A model generated the notes under the pieces. That model made no database searches. It saw only the letters and a list, made by a program, of their open reading frames with translations, and was not told the DNA's origin. Shown piece after piece: positions 21,147 to 29,540 of a DNA stretch of 64,000 nt. The first letter of the stretch is position 1; each line of letters opens with the position of its first letter. Origin of the DNA: Sceloporus undulatus (Eukaryota > Chordata > Lepidosauria > Squamata > Phrynosomatidae); assembly GCF_019175285.1 (NCBI RefSeq), contig NC_056527.1:113738230-113802229 (forward strand). Reading direction: 5' to 3'. The position numbers and the translations under genes are program-made.

Positions 21147-21392
21147 TACAGTGGGCCCATGGTATCTGAAGGAGTTCAGCCCCAGGACTCCATGGATGCT
21201 CAAGTCCCAAACTGCATGGATGCTCAAGTCCCCTTATATACAGTGACATAGTAAAATGATGTCCGTGATATAAAATGGAAGAATCATGGTTTGCTTTTGG
21301 GGTGTTTTTAATATATACAGTATATATTTTAAGCCATGGATGATGGGACCCATGAATGGAGCATCTGTGGCTACAGAAGGTCGACTGTATAA
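21147..21392. mobile_element. Tigger/pogo-like element, second copy
   Basis: acagtgggcccatggtatct, catggatgctcaagtccc (twice), a central atatatacagtatatat stretch and the end ctacagaaggtcgactgta. Related to the copy at 20180. Confidence 0.6.
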
Positions 21393-22087
21393 TCATACTT
21401 AAAGTAGGGGGTAGAATAAGATTTTTATACAGAACAGAAAACTACCGTACAGTATTTGTTATTCTTTCATAGAGTGACATTTCCTTTTTTATTTCAAAAT
21501 TAATCTACATGAAAGATTGTCTGTGGAATAAATGGACTGTGTATGGAATGAGTTAGGAATCGAAGGAATATATGGGAGGGAGGACATGTTTCCTGTTAGG
21601 AAATGCAGATGAAAAGTTTCCTGGACTGAAAAGAATCTGCACAGTTTGGGACTTATTTTGCATAAAATTTGCACATTAAAAAATTGTAGAGAAAATGACA
21701 TTTTCTATATGATATTTTCCAGGCTGAAAATGCTGTGTCCTGTTCCAAAACATATTGTTTTCTGCATTTAAAAAGTATGACATGCACACTTTTGCACACA
21801 ATAAGTCCTGAACTGATTCTATCCATACAAGGGGGAGAAAATAGACTAACTTCTTGAACAGGCAAGAAAGAAGCAAAAGGTACATAGACCAAAGAAAGAT
21901 ATAAAGAGAAGAAACAAAAGAATACATTATCTACATTCCCCTGTCTCACCAGTCACTTTATACAAGCATTGGTGCCTCTTTGCCTCCGACATTGACATTG
22001 TGGTCATAGTGTAACGCAACACTTGGTGTCCCATTTTTTATTTCATCCTTCTCTAGCAAGGGCTTTGCTTTATTTTCATGCTAAAAT
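21393..22087. other. Spacer upstream of IGHV5
   Basis: A + T rich, no gene, RNA or repeat family recognised. Confidence 0.5.
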
Positions 22088-22095
22088 ATGCAAAT
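22088..22095 (+). promoter_or_regulatory. Ig octamer ATGCAAAT (IGHV5 promoter)
   Basis: Perfect octamer 129 bp before the leader ATG. Confidence 0.85.
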
Positions 22096-22216
22096 GAAGC
22101 AACAGCTTCCTATTTAAATGACTGGTACAAATTCTCTTTCTCTACTATACTTAGCTGCACAGCTCTTGGGTGGCTGGGACTATTTGCAAGTCAATCCTTC
22201 TCAAAGGAACAGAGAA

Positions 22217-22670
22217 ATGATATTTTGGCTTCAGATTAGTTTCCTTTTAGCAGTCCTTCATGGTAATCCTCCTTCATGATGTACTTGACAAGTAGAGAAG
22301 AGCACTATTTTAGGTGAAAATGTGAAGACACATTTGTGATACGTACTTCTCTTTTTCAGGTGTTCAGTCAGAAATCCACTTGAAGGAATCTGGAGGAGGT
22401 ATAAAAAGACCTGGTGAATCCTTCCGGCTCTCTTGTCAAGCTTCTGGATTTCCCTTCGACAGTTACTGGATGAGTTGGGTGAGAGAGAGCCCTAGAAAGA
22501 TTTTCGAATGGCTAGGACAGACAAACCCAGATGGAAGCACAAAATATTATGCAGAGTCAGTGAAAAGGCGCATTACCATCTCCAGGAACAACCCATCAAA
22601 CATGCTGTACCTGGAAATGCATAGCTTAACAGCTGCGGACACTGCAATCTATTACTGTGCAAGGGACACA
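22217..22670 (+). CDS. IGHV5: Ig heavy-chain V segment, functional-looking
   Basis: The leader exon at 22217-22262 ([15 protein letters not shown], donor g/gtaatc) shares its first residues with the IGHV3 leader. The V exon runs 22360-22670 after the acceptor tttttcag. The frame is open: [12 protein letters not shown]-type FR1 (residues [18 protein letters not shown]), [22 protein letters not shown]3 [18 protein letters not shown] and [10 protein letters not shown]. In FR2 the usual QxPGKGLEW is ESPRKIFEW, a marked change at the heavy-light interface. Octamer and RSS are both excellent. Confidence 0.92.
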
Positions 22671-22709
22671 CACAGTGAAAGGAAGTAAATATAAAACCAG
22701 GCAAAAACA
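22671..22709 (+). promoter_or_regulatory. Recombination signal of IGHV5
   Basis: Perfect heptamer CACAGTG, exact 23-bp spacer, nonamer GCAAAAACA (22701-22709). Confidence 0.9.
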
Positions 22710-22814
22710 GTCTCTTTTGCCACTGGCAACAAGAAAATTAAGGGTAAAGAGAGTGATAACTGTGACTGCATCCTCAGATTTTTATTTTATTTTATTTTAT
22801 TTTTAAAAACCATC

Positions 22815-23065
22815 AATCCAGGTCTCCTTTATCCAGAATTCTGAATATCCCAAAATTCAAAATTGTCTGCATGGGTGGCTGAGGTGGCGACACGTTTGCT
22901 TTCTGATGGTTTCATGCACACAGTGATTGAAAATACTGCCTGTCAAATTACCCTCGGACTATGTGTATAAGGTGTATATGAAATATAAATGATATCTCAT
23001 CATGTATATCCAAACGTTCCAAAATCGGAAAAGTTTCACAATCCAAAATACTTCTGGTCCCAAAT
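22815..23065. mobile_element. Tigger-like element (ATCC..CAAAATTC type)
   Basis: ctcctttatccagaattctg, aatatcccaaaattcaaaat at one end and the inverted ccaaaatcggaaaagtttca / gtcccaaatattttagagaa ggga at the other. The ends are roughly complementary. Non-coding. Confidence 0.55.
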
Positions 23066-23154
23066 ATTTTAGAGAAGGGAGATTCAACCTGCTTGTTTTT
23101 CTTGCAGATAATGCAGTGCTGGAAAGTATATATAACATTACTTTGAAGAAAAAT

Positions 23155-23395
23155 TAGTACGAAGAGTTCAGTGGCCCCTTTGCTTTTGCGGGGGGTCTGT
23201 TCTGGACCCACCCACCCCCTCCCTGCAAAAATGGAAAATTGCTGATATTTGAGCTTCATTGGCTTGAATGGTGGCGCATGCCTGCAGATACCCATGGGCA
23301 CATGCCCCATTTTGTTCCCCTCCATTTGCTGTCCACAAATGGTTAAGGGACATAGATTCCAAGTCCATGAAACAGAGGGATGACTGTAGTTTGTC
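23155..23395. mobile_element. Tigger-like element (GCTTTTGCGGGG type)
   Basis: ggcccctttgcttttgcggg and ggtctgttctggacccac at one end, with aaacagagggatgactgta at the other. Lies about 90 bp past the previous element. Confidence 0.5.
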
Positions 23396-23524
23396 CCACC
23401 AGTCTCTCACTCTCAGGGACTCACAATAGCTAACAAGCCATGGGACTTAAAAGGTCTACACAGAACAGAGAAAAACTGTTCATAGCAAACAGATTGCCTT
23501 ATTGGCAATGAAAAGCAAATCAGT

Positions 23525-23800
23525 TAACCACAACAACAACAACAACAACAACAAAATTAAAGGCAAAACCTGTCTGGATTGAAAGCCCTTTCCAGGTTGT
23601 AGGAAGTATGCATATATATTGTGTTGAAACATCGATAAATGTTATTTTATGTATTTTATGTATAAAATTTAATAAAGATATAATTTTTTTCCCGTGGCGG
23701 ATTGCACCCCTAATGTATTTTCCCCAAGCACCACCGCCCGCTGGGTCCTACTAATCTCTCTCTCCTCTCTCTCCTCTCTCTCTCTCTCTCTCAGGTGCTT
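23525..23800. repeat. AAC and CT microsatellites
   Basis: An AAC run lies at about 23529-23554 and a tctctc run at about 23757-23792. The latter falls inside the GC-rich element starting near 23690. Confidence 0.85.
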
Positions 23801-24155
23801 TCGCACCGCCTTGGGACGTCCTCCGGACGTCCCATTTTAAAAAAGGGCGTCTCTTATGACGCCCCTGGACCTAGTAACGGACGGCCGTCCGTACAAGATG
23901 GCGCCGGCCCTTCTACATGGCCGGCGCCATCTTTGCGTATCGGACGCTGAGCGTCCGTATGCGTCGCGCCGCTTGTGACGTAGCGAGTGCGCCCCTGGCG
24001 CCTCGCTACGTCGCAAACGCGACGGAAAAAGAAGCTCCATTTTGGAGCTTCTTTTTCGGTCCGCGCGGGAGTCGGGCCGTGTGAAGGCTCCGGCTCCCCC
24101 ACGGACCTACTGGCGGCGGCGGCAGACCGCCGCAAAGCGGCGGTCTGTACCCCAC
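23690..24155. mobile_element. GC-rich element (family G), copy 2
   Basis: Shares with the copies at 12485 and 27265 a core of ggacgctgagcgtccg, then cttgtgacgtagcgagtgcg, then cccctggcgcc, plus a ggcggtctgtacccc end. It carries strong hairpins: gatggcgccggcc / ggccggcgccatc, and aagaagctcc / ggagcttctt. CpG is strikingly retained compared with the A + T rich surroundings, which suggests a young or protected copy. Both flanking frames are artefacts. Confidence 0.7.
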
Positions 24156-25764
24156 CTCAGCCACATACACATGTATTCAGTGCACATTTTTTCAGAGGAG
24201 TCACCAGAGGGTGGCACCAAAGAACGACAAACCAGCAATGCTTGTGGCAGGGAAAGTGTTTGAGTGAAAAATGAAGTATTAATGATGAGCAGCTATCATT
24301 CTTGGCCAAGGTTCAGGCCACTGTGGGTTGCTTCAGGAGGTGGTTTTGCTTTGTTTTGTTTTGTATATATAAGAAAATAGACCTCATGGAGGACATACAA
24401 TGGAGACCAAACTTCTCAGCTTCCTGGTTTTCATCTTTGTGCTACTATGAAAACTTCAACATGTTCCATAAGGCAGCAAATTTTCTTTGAAGTTGCCAAG
24501 ACAGACAGGAGTGTTGCTATAAAGACAGCAAATAGTAAATACAATTTTATATATTAAAAATAATATTATTATATATTTCTATATTAAGAACAAGGTGCTG
24601 GATCCTGAATCATCTCTCAGTGTATGGAAAAGTTCTGAACATGGAAAGTAATTGAGGGTTTCTATGAATCCTCACAGCACACAGTACGTCCTGTTGAATA
24701 GGACTCCCAAAGATCCGTGTAGCATGTTTTTGGGAATTGGAGGAGCTGCAGTGAGGAGGAGAAAAATGGGAATGACACTTCCACTAGTTCTGTATTTTTA
24801 AAAAATTTCTTAATTTCTTTAATTTGAGTTAAACCCAGTGACTTGATTCACATCAAAAGGGTTTTGAAAAGGGAGCCCAAAACCGGAAGAGAAGAATCAA
24901 CTTAAATTCTCCCTTGCCTGAGATGGCAAGTCTCAAAGGTAAGCATTTGTTGGGATAGTTTCTTGTATCATGGTGGGATGACTTCCCAAGCTTCCTGGTC
25001 TTGCTCTTTTTGTTTGTTTGTGTATTTTTTTTTGTTCCTCCTATTCATCTTCCCTCTCTGAGCATGTGAAGAGTGTCAGTAGCAAAAGAAGGAGCAGTAA
25101 GACTTTGTTTTGGGTCAGTGGGGAAGACCATGTCAAAATAGAAGAGCAGACACATGGGGAAGAGTGCCAATGACAAGGAAGTGAACCTGCTCTGGAGGGC
25201 TCCCCTGAGAAGGTGTTTTGGCCAGGAGCACTCAAAAATCTGGTGCTCATGTTGTTGTCTGAAAGGACTTCAAAGTAGGTTTTTAAAAGACCAAAAGGAA
25301 GGGGCTGAGTTGCTTCCTATACAATCTTGGGAAAGAGGACTCCAAAAAGAATCTCCAGTTGGGAACTCATCCTGTGTGCAGAATATTTGGATTAGGACTC
25401 ACAAGGGAGTAACTTACTGCAAACACAGAGAATATTCTAGAAGTATCCACAAGGTTCCTCTTTAGAGCTGAAGTATAGCAGTGTCTTCACTGATATATAC
25501 TAGGAAGAAGGGGATCTTCATATTGCCTAAGAGGCCACCCAAACCTGGTAATGACACTACAATAAAGTCAAGGTGGGCATTTGAAAAATGACTAAGGAGG
25601 ACTTTTTCAAGTTATGCTTGTCTGCCAAAATTTTGGGAAACAAAGCCCTCCAGAAAATGTTCCAATCGCAACAGACCTGGACAATAGGAAGGTCCTAAGA
25701 AATGCAAGATTCCAAAGCACCAGTCTAAAGGGTGTTGCAGAATGTATTCTTAGGAGTTTATTAC
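24156..25764. other. Spacer, nothing genic recognised
   Basis: Unique-looking, moderately A + T rich DNA. Open frames of 60-100 residues exist on both strands without family resemblance or splice signals. Confidence 0.5.
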
Positions 25765-26110
25765 ACCAGACAAATCCCGTGCAGAAACTAAATTTAAAGT
25801 GGAAAACAACCCATTTTTCCCCCACATGACGTTCAGAGTTAACCCGAACAGAAAGTAGAAAAAATCCACAAATGTGGGTTGTTTTCAGACAACATTTGTG
25901 TGAAATAACATGAAAATAACCCAAACAGAAAGCTGACAAAAGCCACTCCTTTTTACTTTTGGGAAATTCCAAAAGTATAACGGAGTGGTTTTTGTTGGCT
26001 TTCTATTCAGGTTATTTCTCTTTCTGCCAATGTGTCTGAAAAGCAACCGGCATTTGTGGGTGTTTAGTGGATTTTAATATCCCATTTCTGCACAGGATTT
26101 GCCTCCTTAG
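25765..26110. mobile_element. Foldback MITE upstream of IGHV6
   Basis: The left arm begins agacaaatcccgtgcagaaa; the right arm on the other strand begins ggcaaatcctgtgcagaaat. Inner blocks also pair: acccgaacagaaagt and acccaaacagaaagct against aacctgaatagaaagcc, and acaacccacatttgtgg against gcaaccggcatttgtgg. Non-coding. Confidence 0.65.
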
Positions 26111-26388
26111 AAATGGATCAGTAACATGCAAACTTATTTCAAGACTGGTTGTCCATAACAAGAACCCAAAATGAGTATGAGTGAATTAGTCTTTGAGGCT
26201 GTTTCATACCTTAAGAGGATAAGTAATTTATACCAAATGCAGAATATTTGTTTCATAACTCCCAGCAAAGTAAATTCAGGAAATACATATCATATTGTTT
26301 AAGCATCCACAGGTTTCCCCTTCCTAATTCTAGTATATATACTCTTTCATGCTAAAAGAGGAAGAGTGGGCAGGATGATGAATCCCAG

Positions 26389-26396
26389 ATGCAAAT
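26389..26396 (+). promoter_or_regulatory. Ig octamer ATGCAAAT (IGHV6 promoter)
   Basis: Perfect octamer 122 bp before the leader ATG. Confidence 0.85.
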
Positions 26397-26510
26397 CACA
26401 TGCCGAAAGTTCTTTCTGCTTAAATATAATCTCTTTTAGACTCATTCTGTTCCCTGAATCCAGTAATAAACTCTTCCTTTGCAGCTCAGTCAGATGCCAT
26501 GGCTGGACAC

Positions 26511-26948
26511 ATGAAATGTCTATTTCATTTTGTGCTGATTTTCATTCTCCCCTCTGATGAGTCTCTATGAGAGAAGACTGGAAGCAATGCTTCTCCTTTT
26601 CCTAATGTGTGGGTAAAATTTAACTGAGTTCTCTGCTCTAGGTGTCCTTTCTCAAGTCACCCTCATGGAGAATGGCCCTGGAACAGCAAGGCCTGGAGAG
26701 TCCATCAAGCTGACCTGTGCTGTCACTGATTATTCCATTTCAAATAACTATTGTTGGAACTGGATCCGGCAGCCAAAGGGGAAACAGCTGGAATGGATGG
26801 GGTATATCTGTTATGATGACAGCACCAGATATGCTCCCTCACTCCAAAACAGAATTTCTATTTCCAAAGATAATGGAAAGAATGAGTACTATCTGCAGAT
26901 GTCCTCCTTGGTAGCCACAGACTCTGGCATGTATTATTGTGCAAGAGA
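26511..26948 (+). pseudogene. IGHV6: V segment with lost leader splice donor
   Basis: The leader exon at 26511-26556 encodes MKCLFHFVLIFILPS and is 46 nt, like its sisters, but the following bases are atgagt instead of gtgagt, so the GT donor has become AT at 26557-26558. The next GT (26561) would change phase. The V exon (26642-26948, acceptor gctctag) is fully open: ESIKLTCAVTDYSISNNYCW, NWIRQPKGKQLEWMGYIC, FR3 RISISKDNGKNEYYLQM and DSGMYYCARD. Extra Cys residues sit in CDR1 (NNYCW) and CDR2 (YICYDD). Octamer and RSS are intact. Calling it a pseudogene assumes the window base is correct; otherwise it is a good clan II segment. Confidence 0.82.
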
Positions 26949-26987
26949 CACAGTGAAGAATTAAACCAAGGCAGTCGAACAAAAAGA
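26949..26987 (+). promoter_or_regulatory. Recombination signal of IGHV6
   Basis: Perfect heptamer CACAGTG, exact 23-bp spacer, nonamer ACAAAAAGA (26979-26987). Confidence 0.88.
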
Positions 26988-27094
26988 GGAAATTGTTTTT
27001 TTAAAAGAAAGTTTTGTCTGAATATTTACAACATCACACTACAATGTTATAGCACTATTGTACCATCTTAACTGCTAATGATATCTACTATGTA

Positions 27095-27190
27095 CTATAT
27101 AGAATTCTCAGCCAGAGAGCTCTTAGGCCTCGCCAAACTATGAACCCCAGAATTCCATAGGAGGCAGCTATAGCAGTTGAATTTACTTAA
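27095..27190. repeat. MITE family P fragment
   Basis: Half-element: gccagagagctct, then caaactatgaaccccagaat, tccataggaggcagctatag cagttgaa. The other half is absent. Confidence 0.5.
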
Positions 27191-27264
27191 CTGATGAAAA
27201 TAGCCTCACCCAGAACTGAAATTGTTCGTTGCACTTGAAGAGCAGAAAGCTCTGCCAAGGACAA

Positions 27265-27590
27265 CTAGGGCCCTAGATAGACGGGCCTATAGTGCGCCTT
27301 TGTCACGTGCTAGGGGTTGGCCGATATATGCCCATATATGCCTCACCCCTAGCACGTGACGAGGGCATCAAAATGGCGGTGCCATGTACACACAGGCGCC
27401 GCCACTTTGACATGATGGACACTTAGCATCCACACATTGCACCCTCTTGTGATGTCGTGAGTGCGCCATTGGCGGTCTGCAGTGTCACAATGGAGCCGCA
27501 GAAAGAACCCATTTTTTGCGCATTCTTTTTGCCATGCGAGGAAGCCGTGCAGTTTGTCCTTTTTGGGCGGTCTGCACCCCCCTTAGATAA
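27265..27590. mobile_element. GC-rich element (family G), copy 3
   Basis: Core ggacacttagcatcc, then tcttgtgatgtcgtgagtgc, gccattggcg, and the end gggcggtctgcacccccc. A further palindrome, gtcacgtgctaggggt / acccctagcacgtgac, lies at the left end. More diverged than copy 2, with several CpG sites decayed to TpG or CpA. Confidence 0.65.
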
Positions 27591-27854
27591 TTAAACATGT
27601 GACATCCCCATGGCATTTGGTGGCAAGGGAATGACACTGAGTGACTAGGCAGATCCTTCCCATTGTCCCTGACTCATTCCCTGGCCTGTCCCCTCTACAC
27701 AACCTGCCCTGCTTCCCTCCTAGAAACAGGAAGACCTCTCCAGCCAGTGATAGGAAGATGATGTCATTCTCCTAGATTACCAAAGTATACCCAGGCACCT
27801 GAGAAGATGAAGATTTCCATATCTGGCTGCATCATGGCTCAAACATCCCCAAAA
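27591..27854. other. Intergenic, nothing recognised
   Basis: No feature supported. Confidence 0.5.
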
Positions 27855-28220
27855 CATCCTGAAAAGCCAGGCGCACAGGGATGTAGCCAAGGGGGGGGAT
27901 CTGGGGGTCCGTACCCCCCCTTCCATTAGAAAAATGAATGGTGTGTGCTGCTGCGCCGCCGCACTCAAGCCCCATTATAATGGTGGCACTTAGTCTGGAC
28001 CCCCCCCTTCCTAAAATCCTAGCTACGTCCCTGAGGCGCACTTCCTCCATTGTCAGGGAATCATTGCTCTCTCTCTCTCATGTCCCTGAATCGTTGCAAG
28101 GGGAGCAGGTTTCCTATGAATGTAAACTTTGCGTTCATAAGAAATCTGCTCCCCAAGAACGATTCAGGGATGCTAAGGAGGGAGCGATGATTCCTGACGA
28201 TGGAGGAAGTACGCCTGGCT
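27855..28220. mobile_element. Foldback element carrying a nested hAT-like MITE
   Basis: The outer arms are aaagccaggcgcac, then (after the nested insert) ttcctccattgtcagggaat on the left. On the other strand of the right end they are gaagccaggcgtacttcctc, catcgtcaggaatcatcg. A central stem is formed by aggggagcaggtttc / gaaatctgctcccc. The outer element was interrupted by the insertion at 27877-28033. Confidence 0.75.
27877..28033. mobile_element. hAT-like MITE with 8-bp target duplication
   Basis: The termini agggatgtagcc and gctacgtccctg are inverted. Flanks are identical 8-mers AGGCGCAC at 27869-27876 and 28034-28041. An 8-bp duplication and C/AGGG...CCCTG ends fit the hAT superfamily. 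About 157 bp, non-coding. Confidence 0.85.
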
Positions 28221-28974
28221 TCCACCAAAGGCAATTCCAGAGTCCAGTCCTTCACCAAAAGAGAACCAAGGTGTACACAGATCTCTCATACTCTCCCTCT
28301 GCTATTTGCCAATCGACAGCCTATTTAATGACACCATTCATAGCCAATTGTCCAGATTTCATCAGATATACGTAGTGTGGTAGATGGAAAAAACCTATAA
28401 GGGGGGATTCCTACCAAGCACCAGAGTGACCAGCAGTGTTCACACTGCACTGAGGTGGGAAAGTGAATAGGAGGAGTGCATTGAGCCAAATTCAAAGAGA
28501 ATATGTGAAGGGGCTGCCAGGACTTATAAACCCTCTGCCTCCATCCACTTATACAGTACAGTACTAGCTTGACTTCAAGCACCGTGTGCAATGCATTCTG
28601 GCCTTGGTCCATCAAAACACCCCTTTCCCCACAGCATCTTCAGCCATGCTAGCCAGGTAGCACAGACAAATTTTGGCATGCTATTCATATCTAACAGCTA
28701 CACATTAAGGGGGGAAACTCATAATGGATTTTCCCATTCATGCAAACCCAAGTATAGCATGCAGCATAATATATCTCCGTACATTCATATAAAGAATTAC
28801 AAAATCATAGAGGTGGAAGGTACCTCAAGCACTTATTAAAAATGAAGGCTATCATACCACTTTCCAAGATAGTCTATTTCATCATGTTCTGCTGTTTCTG
28901 CGGATATGGATTAGTGGATTTGAATTACAAGAAAGAAGATTCTGAGTAAACACCAGAATATAGCAATAGCAATA
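28221..28974. other. Intergenic, nothing recognised
   Basis: No exon or repeat could be supported. Confidence 0.5.
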
Positions 28975-29095
28975 GCAAGTATATTTCTATACCGCTTATC
29001 AGTGCACTTAAGCACTCCCTAAGCGGTTTACAAAGTGTATATGACATTAAAAGCTATTCAGTAGCATTTATCTGTCTCCTGAAGGCACTATCAAT
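28975..29095 (-). repeat. LINE 3'-end fragment (L2-like), antisense
   Basis: atttctataccgcttatcag, tgcacttaagcactccctaa, gcggtttacaaagtgtat: the antisense head seen at many sauropsid LINE 3' ends. Short and non-coding. Confidence 0.5.
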
Positions 29096-29384
29096 AAAGA
29101 ACAATCAATTTTGATTTGGTTCCATTTGACATTTATTAGGTATGGTTCTTTTTTAAAGGTCGGCATCATGTTTAACCATTTATTATTGTTATAAATACTA
29201 CAGATGATAACTGCCACCTACACAGCATTATCTTGCAATTTTATCCTTTATCATTTCACTTGAATGAATTTTATCCATGGAACATGGTGATTAGTTCTCA
29301 TGGCTTGCATCCTCACCAATCACTCCCGCTACAAAGAGAGCTTTTAAATAGAGGAATACAGCTGTTGGCCAGTGGAAGAGATTG

Positions 29385-29540
29385 CTTTGGAGGATGATGG
29401 ACTCTTCATCTTTGAAGGGCTTTAAACAGAGGTTGGATGGGCATGTCTCAGAAGTGCTGTAACTGTGTATTTTTGCATGGCAAGATTTTGGACAAAATGG
29501 CCCTTGTGGCCCATTCCAATATTAAGAATCTGTGATTCTA
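29385..29540 (+). repeat. CR1 LINE 3' end overlapping the V2R-B stop
   Basis: gaagggctttaaacagaggt, tggatgggcatgtctcag, atttttgcatggcaagattt, aaatggcccttgtgg and the terminal gattctat. Its last 19 bases (29522-29540) lie inside the V2R-B coding exon on the opposite strand. Confidence 0.85.

Noticed and set aside
23837-24274. Arginine-rich open frames on both strands
   Set aside because: Same GC-rich element family; artefact of composition and hairpins.
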